64,000 bases of DNA, taken from assembly GCA_026120035.1 (NCBI GenBank), contig JALRME010000027.1:310001-374000 (forward strand), in the 5' to 3' direction. Shown one piece after another: positions 55,856 through 64,000 of the stretch. This DNA comes from Coleophoma eucalyptorum (Eukaryota > Ascomycota > Leotiomycetes > Helotiales > Dermateaceae). Each line of letters opens with the position of its first letter. Within the stretch, counting starts at the first letter, position 1. Below the pieces are notes generated by a model that worked only from the letters and a program-made list of their open reading frames with translations, did not search any database and had not been told where the DNA came from. Made by a program: the position numbers and the translations under genes.

Positions 55856-57547
55856 ATGATGACCAAGCTCTTCTCCCTCCCAGATGAGATCATCAACCTC
55901 ATAATAATCCAACTGGCTCACGATCGCCACACCTACATGAGCGCCGTCAATATCCACACCAAACCACTGCTTAGTCTCGCTCTTGCATGTAAACACCTCA
56001 ATGCCCTCACCACCCCGGTCATATATTCCCTATTCCGAAAAAAGGACATCATCTCCCTACTCTTGTTTCTGAGGACTCTGTTGGAGAGACCCGCGCTGGG
56101 TCAGTACGTGAAATCGCTCGAGATCTCGCTGCGACGGAGCGGATGCGATTACCATAATGACTCCTTACCTTATGTGCTGTCCTCTCCGTCAAAGACAATA
56201 GATGGGCTACTTTCTTGGGACCGGCATGACTCGCGCGTGAGTAGGATCTTGCTCGATAAAGCGGAGAGAGTCATTGGGGAGTTCACCGGGGACGAGTACG
56301 TGCGGAGTCAGTGGAGCGAGAGGATTACGCAGGAGACACAGAGTCCTGCGCTCTATGGACTGCTTGTATTGCTCCTGTCGTTACCTAGCAGCTCTTTGAG
56401 TTTTGGGGATACGCGTAAGAGTGCTGGGAGTGGGTTGAGGGAAATGAAAATCATAGGCCGCTGTGAGCAAGGCGTAGAGGATTGGTTCCTCCAAGCAGTG
56501 CTGCTAGCAACTCGGAAGGCCATAGAGATTAACCCTAACTCTAACTCTGGGAGTAGGAATCCTTGGAACAACTTCAGGCATCTCACACTCAGTTGTCCGG
56601 AGGAATATGTCGATGATGAAGACGATAGCGGGGATGGAAATGCCACGCTATTATTCAGAGAAGTAGAGCATTGCCAGGAAACGCTCCTCTTTCTCAAACT
56701 CCCCTCCCTGCACAGTGTGCACCTCACTGGTGCCTGCATCTCTAGCCTGGATTCAGTAACTGCCTACCACCGCTTAAACGGCTTCCAAATCAGCGTCCTC
56801 GAATTTGAAGAGCTTGAAATCCCCATTACAGCCCTGAGAGATCTCTTAAGCCTGTGCCCCAACCTAAGAAAACTCTCTTACTCCCTCTCGTCCGCGAAGT
56901 CAAGTGATAATGCTTCGCAGAGCATCGCGCTCGCAGATGCCATTTTTCAAGGGCTCAAGCCAGCGCGCCAGAGACTCGAGGTCCTCGTGCTGAACATGAA
57001 AGGAGCGTGTCAAGATGGCCTACCGATTGAGTCTCTATCGGCTCTAAGGCAATTTACAGCTCTGCAGGTCATCCGTACTCATGCCTCTATGCTCGCCGGC
57101 CCTTCTCCAACCCCGGAGCAAGAACATCAAGAGCGTCTATCCTCCGCATCAAGTGCCCAACGCACCAAAACCTCCATGTCAATTGCACTGCATGAATTTC
57201 TCCCCCCTAGCATCCGCACTCTTACCATAACCGACTGCTGGCCCAATAGCTTACGAGTTTTGTCTCTCGTGCATGACTTATTCAGCGCTCCCGATTTTCG
57301 GGCCAGTTTCCCGGCGTGGAAGGATTTCGAGTACGAGTATCGTGATCTTAGTGGCTGGACGGGTTGGGACGATGGGATTGATCAGTGGGGTATAGATGAA
57401 CGTGTATTTCTGGACGATTGGGAGGTTGCCGCGGAGGAGAAGCGGCAGGCGGAGAGTGTGGAACTGAAGGAGAGGCTTTGGAGGGCTTGTGAGGAAGTGG
57501 CCGTGGGCTTGATTTGTAACATAGATTGGGAGGTAGAACAGATATGA
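55856..57547 (+). CDS. F-box domain protein with leucine-rich C-terminal region
   Basis: Single exon, 563 residues, starting at a double ATG. The F-box is at the very N-terminus (about residues 5-60: LFSLPDEIINLIIIQLA ... LLSLALACKHLNALTTPVIY). The remainder has irregular leucine-rich segments (LFLKLPSLHSVHLTG, LRDLLSLCPNLRKLSYSL) as in the many expanded fungal F-box proteins. It is expected to bind Skp1 and present a substrate to an SCF ubiquitin ligase. The C-terminus is rich in Trp and acidic residues (GWTGWDDGIDQWGIDE). The target is unknown. Confidence 0.85.
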   Translation: MMTKLFSLPDEIINLIIIQLAHDRHTYMSAVNIHTKPLLSLALACKHLNALTTPVIYSLFRKKDIISLLLFLRTLLERPALGQYVKSLEISLRRSGCDYHNDSLPYVLSSPSKTIDGLLSWDRHDSRVSRILLDKAERVIGEFTGDEYVRSQWSERITQETQSPALYGLLVLLLSLPSSSLSFGDTRKSAGSGLREMKIIGRCEQGVEDWFLQAVLLATRKAIEINPNSNSGSRNPWNNFRHLTLSCPEEYVDDEDDSGDGNATLLFREVEHCQETLLFLKLPSLHSVHLTGACISSLDSVTAYHRLNGFQISVLEFEELEIPITALRDLLSLCPNLRKLSYSLSSAKSSDNASQSIALADAIFQGLKPARQRLEVLVLNMKGACQDGLPIESLSALRQFTALQVIRTHASMLAGPSPTPEQEHQERLSSASSAQRTKTSMSIALHEFLPPSIRTLTITDCWPNSLRVLSLVHDLFSAPDFRASFPAWKDFEYEYRDLSGWTGWDDGIDQWGIDERVFLDDWEVAAEEKRQAESVELKERLWRACEEVAVGLICNIDWEVEQI

Positions 57548-58365
57548 AGAACGTTGAGGATTAGACAGGTTGATAGGTAGAAGGCTTGGACTGGCCGCAT
57601 GGAAAGCTTTGGCCGGTAGGGGAGAAAGGATGGAGAAGCCGGGTAGGCTTACTTCCATACCTCAGGGAGCTTTGTTTCTTTCTCTTTGCATTAAGGAGAT
57701 GGTAAGTGGAGATGGAGAGTGGCTAGCAAGACACTTTTTCTCGTTAATGATGGCAGAGGTTGCTTACTGAGCCTCCTGTCTGTATGTATGGTAGAGAAAA
57801 ACTATCTTTATTGAGGATCAAATCATGGGGCTGAGAAATCGATCTCAAATGAGCTACTCTGTAGCATGTACCCTCCTGTGTGCCTCTAAAACATCACCTG
57901 AAATGGGTAAATCACAATTACAGAAATAACTTCGGTAGCTAGAAATTTTGGTTTCTCTCGAGTAATAGGGATAGCTTCACTGAAATAATTAAAACTTTGC
58001 AATTTCCCTGTCTGAATTCAAATGCTATCTACAACATGAACTACGCGTATGTTCCCCTCAATGGCGTCTGCTCACGCCAAGACGGAAATGAAGCATGAGC
58101 GCGTGAGGGTATGCAAATCCGAAGGTTTCTGATCTGAATAATCAAAGAACGCCGCCCCAATTCCCCGTCACCATTCACCACCCGCCAGTTTGGTTTCCCT
58201 GCGTCCGAAAACATCCCCTGTAATCTCTTTATGCCAAGAATAGTAAAGCTTTCAATGAGAGCCAATGCTTGCAAGTGCCAATATGACCCATGGCGAGCTT
58301 CAAGTAGAGGTTGTGTGAGCTCAGTATAAGAGGAGTGAATTGATTTTGTTTGTCTCGTGACTTGT
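57548..58365. other. Intergenic region between convergent F-box and CK2 alpha genes
   Basis: About 820 nt with 3' ends of both genes. Open frames here (for example 57570-57770, +; 58041-58436, -) are shadows or chance; no gene is supported. Confidence 0.5.
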
Positions 58366-59708
58366 TCATGTAGCGCTAGGAGTGGATGAACCAGCCGTGA
58401 GGAGTCGAGATTGCTCGTTAGCTCGGACAGGGGCAAAGAATGGGTGTGCCATGGCCTCCTTAGCAGTCAAACGTTCCTGTCAAAGGTTAGCAAATGCATT
58501 AACCTGTATCTGGATCTTTTTACCTGATGATCATATCGCAATAGCTTATCCAAAAAGTCAATGGCCTCGTTGGTGACAAATCTTTGGTTCTCAGAGTTTA
58601 CGAAGCTATGCCAGTTCTTCTTTGGGAATCTCCCAAGGATGTCGTCGTATTGGGCATCGAGTTCAATCTCGTATTTGTCGAGATAGTCAAAGAGATCTTC
58701 CGTGCCAAGTACTTTAGCAATCTTCACAAGTTGATCCGAGTTGCTGTTTCCATGGAAGAAAGGCTCCTTTCGGAAGATCATTGAGGCAAACATGGCTCCT
58801 AAAGACCACATGTCTAGAGAGTAATCATATTCTTGGAAATCGACGAGAAGTTCTGGGCCCTTGAAGTATCTAGATGCAACTCGCACATTATACTCGGTCC
58901 CCTGGTGGTAAAATTCAGCAAGACCCCAATCGATAAGTCGCAACTGATAAATGTTAGCTGAGTTCCACGGATTAAAGAGTCTTTACTTACCTTTCTCTTC
59001 TCGTGATCAATCATGACGTTGTGGGGTTTCACATCACGGTGCATTATCCCCTTGCTGTGACAGAAGTCCAAGGCCTAAATTGTATGAGCAAGACCAATCA
59101 ATAAGCTTTACATACTTGTTTACCTTCAACAACTCGTAGATATAGTATCGGACATCGTAGTCAACGAATTTTGGGTAGAGGCTGCGGAAATCGGTGTTGT
59201 TGACCGCTTCGAAGATAAGGGAGGGTGTCTTGCTCTGCAGGTAATATGAGTCGTCGCTCTCTTGATCTGATGAGATGTAGCCATCAAGCACTGACTTCCC
59301 AGACCCAGCTTTGGGTGTGGACTCAGCGTTGACGCCAGGAATTTCGGAAGAGTGATTTACTTGGCTATCTCTAACAACATCTAGCAAGGCTACAATGTTT
59401 GGGCCCCCGGACAGGTTCTGGAGGATCTTGATCTCTCTCTTAATCTTCTTCTTCTTGACTGGCTTGAGGACCTTAATGACGCATTTCTGGTAATTGTTGA
59501 CGTTAATACCCTCGAAAACCTCAGAGTATTTCCCTCTTCCTGGAGCGGAACACGTCAGTCAGGGCAGTCTTGAACGCGACCGCTAGTACCCACCAATCTT
59601 GCGCACAACTTCATAGTTCTCCAGAACACCCCAAGTAATGTTCACGCTATCATAGTCCCAGTACGACCGGGGCATCTGCTGATTGACATCAGCGTAGACG
59701 CGAGCCAT
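58366..59708 (-). CDS. CKA1: Casein kinase 2 catalytic subunit alpha
   Basis: Six exons: 59594-59708, 59361-59539, 59124-59234, 58991-59074, 58524-58943 and 58366-58476; introns 54, 126, 49, 47 and 47 nt; product 339 residues, the usual CK2 alpha size. Kinase motifs: [11 protein letters not shown] glycine loop (39-49), Lys61, KKKKIKRE basic cluster, HRDVKPHN catalytic loop (Asp149), DWG (Asp168; CK2 has DWG not DFG), [13 protein letters not shown]2 phosphorylates acidic Ser/Thr sites in nucleus and cytoplasm as an alpha2beta2 holoenzyme. Intron 2 is unusual: 126 nt, stop-free and a multiple of three, so its retention would insert 42 residues after Gln98. Two common positions differ: FEAVNNTDF (usually FEY) and SLGAMFA (usually GCMFA). 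The gene diverges from RPP1. Confidence 0.95.
59235..59360 (-). other. Frame-preserving intron (exitron candidate) in CK2 alpha
   Basis: Boundaries are GTAAAT and CTGCAG. Its 126 nt read as 42 open codons in the host frame. Retention yields an insert ending with the acidic run SDQESDD, between VRDSQ and SKTPSL. It is longer and more G+C-rich than the gene's other introns (47-54 nt), and no strong CTAAC branch site is visible. Family alignment known to me has Q directly followed by SKTPS, so the spliced form is the standard one. Confidence 0.7.
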
Positions 59709-60159
59709 TTTGAGCCGGCCTGCTGGGCAAGGCACAGCGCAAAAGGCAGACGAGGCCTATGAGGGATCTTTCGAGTGGGTGGTGGTCGCGTACAGTTGCG
59801 CTTCGTCTCAGGCTCGTCTATAAGGAATGCAGTTGTGGTCTCCCCCGAGGAGTGGAAGTGATAGAAGCCAGTGTGGGTAGACCTCGTTATGTTGATTTGC
59901 GGCACGATACCCCTCCAAGTTCGACTTCGCTTCCCTCGAAGACGCTAGGGACACTAAGATTTATCATCACGTGCGCATCGAATCGCAAGGCAATCGTCGC
60001 AAGGCTGTCAAAATTAATTATCGATTCGCAGCGAGCATTGAATCACCACCACACCAATCTACGAAGTTTCTCAATCCTCCCACCTCCCCCCTTTGACTGG
60101 CTGTGATGCCACAGATACGGCAATAAGACTTCTGACACGATATAAATCCAGAAGACAAG
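59709..60159. promoter_or_regulatory. Divergent promoter shared by CK2 alpha and RPP1
   Basis: A 451-nt gap between the ATGs of two housekeeping genes transcribed in opposite directions. No TATA box is clear on either side, fitting constitutive expression. A GTGATG-like and CACGTG-like content is not distinctive enough to name sites. Confidence 0.6.
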
Positions 60160-61155
60160 ATGCTCTACGATCTCAATGTTACCTGGTCGGCGACTCAGCA
60201 ACCGCAAGAGCTTCAGAGAACCATTTCCTTCCTCTCAGAATTGGGTTACGACACTGTGGCTCTCAATCACAACGTCAATGTCCCTCTACCAACCAAGATT
60301 GTCAATCCAATTCCACTTGAACAAACCTTTCCATTACCCAAGAAGACCACGCTCTTACGAAGATGTACACTCCACTTCGCAGACCCATCACAGAATTATC
60401 GGCTGCCAGAACTCGCACGAGCCTATGATATCCTAGCACTTCGGCCCACGACTGAGAAGGCATATCTTGCAGCATGCACAGCATTGTCAGAAAATTCCAT
60501 TATCTCACTCGATCTGGCGCAACGTTTCCCTTTTCACTTCCGCCCGAAACAGGTCATGACTGCGGTTAATCGTGGGATTTTCTTTGAGCTATGCTACTCT
60601 CCAGCAGCAGTCGGCGATTCAACATCTAGGAGGAACGTAATCAACAATGTGTTGAGCTTATTGAGAGCTTCGTGCGGGAGAGGTCTGATTGTAAGCAGTC
60701 AGGCAAGAAATTCGCTTGGGCTCCGGGCTCCTGCAGATGTGGTGAATCTTCTTTGCGTGTGGGGCATGGGTAGAGAGAAGGCCTTGGAGAGTCTGAGTGT
60801 CAATCCACGAGCTGTGGTGGTGAATGAAGGAATAAAGAGGACCGGGTTTAGAGGTGTCATCAATGTGATTGACGGAGGAGAGGTACCAAAGAAGGAGAAA
60901 GAAAAGGGCGCCGCAAAGGGTTCACAAGGTGGAGACAAGGCCAATAAGATCAACAATAACAAGAGAAAGGTCGACGAGAAAGAAAGTAATTCAGACAGTA
61001 CAACAACTATCAGCAAGCGGAAGGCAAAGAAGATGAGACTGGAGGCCATAAAGGCGAACAAAATGACCCCCACCACAACACCAGAACCAGAGTTGGCGAA
61101 AATTCTACCACAGTCCAACACATCGAGCAATACGACGCCAGATACGAATAGATGA
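60160..61155 (+). CDS. RPP1: RNase P/MRP protein subunit RPP1 (Rpp30 family)
   Basis: Single exon, 331 residues. The first 245 residues form the TIM-barrel-like Rpp30 domain: MLYDLNV start, ELGYDTVALNH, DILALRPTTEKAYLAAC, DIISLDL-type strand (SIISLDLAQRFPF), RGIFFELCYSPA, GLIVSSQA and LRAPADVVNLLCVWGM. The Arg/Lys-rich tail (about 246-331) is disordered with KRKAKKMR, a likely nuclear localisation sequence. The protein is a shared subunit of RNase P (tRNA 5' processing) and RNase MRP (rRNA processing). It shares its promoter with CK2 alpha. Confidence 0.95.
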   Translation: MLYDLNVTWSATQQPQELQRTISFLSELGYDTVALNHNVNVPLPTKIVNPIPLEQTFPLPKKTTLLRRCTLHFADPSQNYRLPELARAYDILALRPTTEKAYLAACTALSENSIISLDLAQRFPFHFRPKQVMTAVNRGIFFELCYSPAAVGDSTSRRNVINNVLSLLRASCGRGLIVSSQARNSLGLRAPADVVNLLCVWGMGREKALESLSVNPRAVVVNEGIKRTGFRGVINVIDGGEVPKKEKEKGAAKGSQGGDKANKINNNKRKVDEKESNSDSTTTISKRKAKKMRLEAIKANKMTPTTTPEPELAKILPQSNTSSNTTPDTNR

Positions 61156-61310
61156 TGTGAACACGTGTGTCGTTCCATTGAAGTGAAATATTATCTACAA
61201 ATCGGGATACAATATCCTGGACACATCCTAGGGTATTAATGGTTCAATAATTACAATAGCGACGCCTGAAATGATCTCTTCGCCTCCTTCGATCCATTTA
61301 TTCGATCCAT

Positions 61311-62370
61311 TTATCTTGGAACTGGTGTGGCCTTGGCCAATGTTCCCAGGGTCAATGCGCTTGTCAATGAGAATGTGCTGATGTTGATTGACTGGCCAGC
61401 AACTGCTGCCGCGGGTTGTGCAGCTGGTGTAGCATTAACAACACTGGCACTGGCAGTGCTGGCACTCGCTGGTTGGGCAGTTGCTGAGTTGTTGAGAGAT
61501 AATTCCAAGGCCGAAGAAGGTCCTGAAGCTGCAGCTGCAGCTGCAGAGGTTTGGGTCTGAAGGGTTGTTGGGGTAGATGCGGCTAGAGATAGAGAATATT
61601 AGCAAGAGCAAACGCTAAAGTATCATTGATGGTGAATGTTCGAGTTTCTAAGTAGAGTCATATGCAGGAAACGAAGACGCAAGCACTTCTTTCTAGCAGT
61701 GGCTTCAGAAAGAAATGCTTGCAAAGAGGTGTAAAAGAAGGTTTGGAAAGTAAGGAAGTGGATATGTACTCGTGCTAGTGCGAATGCTATTGGAGGATGG
61801 ATTGATGAGGGACGAACTGGCTATGCGGCTGGAAGATGATGATAATGCTGAGGATGTGCCTAGGGATGACAAACCAGAAGTAGCTTCCGCAGTACTGCTT
61901 GCGACGGCAGCGGCAGCAGCTGATTCAGTGACGGTGACCATCATGGTTGTAGTCTTTGCTTCAGCTGTTTGCGTTACTGTTACGTAGGACATTTGAATTT
62001 GAGTTGCGTTGACAGCAGCGGCGGCTTGTTGGGTAACGGTGACTGTCATGTTCATGGCTGCCGGTGCAGCAGCAGCTGTCGCGTTTGCTGCTGCTGCTGC
62101 TGCCGTTACAGTCTTCACAGTCTCTTTCGTCACAGTCTGGGTCTCGGTCTTTGCCTTTGCACCCTTAGCACCTTTTGCAGCCTCCAATGCGCCGAGAAGT
62201 TCAGCAAGCTGCCCGTTAGCAGCGTTGCCATGAGGAGCTCGTCGATCAAAATGTTGTCCCTGTATATTGTTAGTCGTGATCGTTACGGGTGGTGTACTGG
62301 TGCTCCTGACATTTACTACGCTCAACGCCCCAAGCATCGCCATCACCGTGGTTGATAACAAAAACTTCAT
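61311..62370 (-). CDS. Secreted Ala/Thr/Ser-rich protein of unknown function
   Basis: Exons 61771-62370 and 61311-61582 around a 187-nt intron (61583-61769); product 290 residues. The signal peptide is MKFLLSTTVMAMLGALSVVNVRS. A HFDRRAPHG segment (about 42-50) has a dibasic site that could be a Kex2-type cut. The rest is very rich in Ala, Thr, Ser and Val, with repeated VTVT stretches and several N-glycosylation sites. Codons for Ala in runs make GCT/GCA microsatellite-like DNA. No cysteine pattern or enzymatic domain is seen. There is no convincing GPI tail. The ATG at 62370 is used; the frame is open to a GTG at 62376. Probably a cell-wall or extracellular protein. Confidence 0.8.
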
Positions 62371-64000
62371 TTTCACAACTGTATTGTTTACTGTCCAGAA
62401 ATAAACCCGAAATTCTCAGTTTCTTGCGTTCCAGGATAAGAGTATTAAATAGTGTACTTGGCGGACCCAGCCGTTATAGAACCGTTCCTGCGATTAAAAA
62501 GAGCGTTTGTTTTGTTGTAGAGGAATAGTGAGCGTGACCGGCACTACAGAAGAAAATGGGATTTGTGCAGGATGAGGGTTCAAATGAGGAGAAAACTCAA
62601 GAGAGTTCATAATATGCGGGAAGAAGAGATTATGGATGCCAAGCTCATGTTAGAAGGCGAGCTTCGGAGGGTTTGGAACAGGCCAGGGTTGGCCCCAAAC
62701 TGTGCCCCATCGCATTGGCCGCTTTGATGACGAAGTGAAGCGACGACGCAATGGAAACAACATCGGTCGAGCTCCTCGACCGTGCCAAGTGCCCACAACT
62801 ATGCAGGTAACAGCAGGACGGATGGAAAAGCGGGAATGACCTATTCACCTCGAGTATCTCTTAACTGGCCATCCCTCTGGTTGCTTTGCTTCGCGAGATT
62901 CACAATAGTAGCAGAGTTAAGCGGCGGCGACAAAGGCGATCATTCTCCTTGGAAAGGTGGACTGCATGCAGTTCTCCTGACAGATTTTTACATGCGCCAA
63001 ACACCAGCCCAAGATTCGTTGCGCGCAGTCTCACGGTGGTCAGAGATCTTGATCCTCATACAAAGGGGCTTGAACATCGGAAATCTTTGAAGCAGGGTGA
63101 GCATGACAAGGAACTCTTCTGATACTTACATCGTTTCAACGGTGCCGTAAGCGAGGCCTTAGGCGTCCGTCCCACGACTTCGTGCAAACGTGGGAATTAG
63201 CGGTGGGCCAATAGCATTAGCATTAACCTTAAAACAAACCTCTTTTCCATCCCATCTTCTCCACCAAATTCGCAAATGCTTCAAGATATTTTTGATCCTG
63301 AAGCTGGGGCAGGATTGATTCGGTTCTTGTACCGTCGATTGGTGGTGGCGCATGCTAGCGAGTCCCGTCGGCAGCTGACAGATTGATTCACGACACATAG
63401 ATTCAGGAAGCCGCACTCCCGGTCGATCCGGCAGAATTTGGTAGGAAAATGGCATGACTTTCGCGATGGTGATCGCACATAGGGAAGTTTGCGACTTTAT
63501 GTAGGTGGATCGCCATTTCGTTACCGCTGGGGAGCAGGTCTCGGTAAGTAAGGTACTGAGCAGGCTTGGTCCGAGGCTATTGGTGGTTCATTGTGTGCCA
63601 GCTGCCCCATCGAGGTGTAATGCTTACGACTGTGTCAAATAAGGTAGTTAGGGCAGCCGTTGATATGACATGCAGTGAAGCTTGTCGCCAAAGCTAATTC
63701 AAGGATTCTAGCATCGCAACCCCTTTCTGGGAGTGTTCACGGTTCGAAGCGAAAGTCAGATAGAAACCAGACGCGGAATAGGTGCTAAGGTACGGATAGA
63801 GAACACCCATGAGAGAGAAACACAGCCAAGGGACGACTATGATCCAATGGAATCTCTTCCTCTCTGCACACTCCTGGTGTCAAACATGCGAGTAGAATAT
63901 TGTACGTAGAGAAGTAACAAATAGCACGGACAGACCTCCAGGCGCAGCATCGGCAATTATTGCACTGTGGTCATGGACTACTGTATTCACGGTGAAAACA
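62371..64000. other. Terminal region without supported genes
   Basis: 1.6 kb to the window edge. The first 200 nt are the promoter of the secreted protein. Frames at 62782-63122 (+) and 63159-63478 (-) have no domain, signal or splice evidence. The last 500 nt have no long frame. Confidence 0.5.

Noticed and set aside
61969..62355. Plus-strand frames with cysteine or alanine runs over the secreted-protein gene
   Set aside because: They come from translating GCT/GCA repeats of the minus-strand gene in other frames.
1..64000. CRISPR arrays, intact transposons, or a PKS/NRPS backbone
   Set aside because: No regularly spaced repeats, no terminal repeats with transposase or reverse-transcriptase frames, and no megasynthase domains were seen.

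Overview
The window reads as nuclear DNA of a filamentous ascomycete (Pezizomycotina; a Leotiomycetes/Helotiales-like fungus is my best guess, from gene content and overall feel only). Reasons: protein genes carry short GT-AG introns, mostly 44-190 nt; the families are typical of moulds (Zn2Cys6 regulator, formate/nitrite transporter, Msb1/Mug8 morphogenesis protein, Hrt3/Pof7-type F-box protein, PPxY arrestin, PAP2-type membrane protein); and two dispersed 5S rRNA genes are present, as usual in Pezizomycotina. Nothing bacterial, viral or CRISPR-like was seen.

Layout. 1-16.3 kb: 3' end of a PQ-loop membrane protein (+), an extended SDR reductase (+), a formate/nitrite transporter (+), a convergent Zn2Cys6 regulator (-), a type-B carboxylesterase (+), a convergent flavin amine oxidase (-) and an MFS transporter (+). 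This enzyme/transporter/regulator neighbourhood resembles a small catabolic or detoxification cluster but has no PKS, NRPS or terpene backbone gene. 16.3-18.2 kb: only orphan exon-like frames. 18.2-33.1 kb is housekeeping: the six-exon Msb1-like gene (-), a broken DUF3140-like gene (+), uracil-DNA glycosylase (-), the mitochondrial carrier MTM1/SLC25A39 type (-), an F-box protein (+), a GNAT acetyltransferase (+) and a PAP2-like integral membrane protein (-).

33.1-50.9 kb is a gene-poor stretch. It holds a secreted Ser/Thr-rich GPI-type protein (+), a peptidase-A1-like membrane protein interrupted by a stop (-), a GT8-type glycosyltransferase (+), decayed coding remnants and a tandem pair of 5S rRNA genes. 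50.9-62.4 kb is gene-dense again: PPxY arrestin (+), a DUF7514-like protein (+), an F-box protein (+), casein kinase 2 alpha (-) divergent from RNase P subunit RPP1/Rpp30 (+), and a secreted Ala/Thr-rich protein (-). 62.4-64 kb has no gene I can support.

Most notable: (i) a 126-nt, frame-preserving, stop-free intron inside the CK2 alpha kinase domain that behaves like an exitron; (ii) a DUF3140-like gene broken by a CpG-type nonsense change and a CpG-type splice-donor change; (iii) other genes in the gene-poor part carrying isolated stops; (iv) two 5S rRNA copies at exactly 200-bp spacing that differ at only two bases. Intron boundaries were placed by eye from reading frame, splice consensus and family knowledge; no searches were run.
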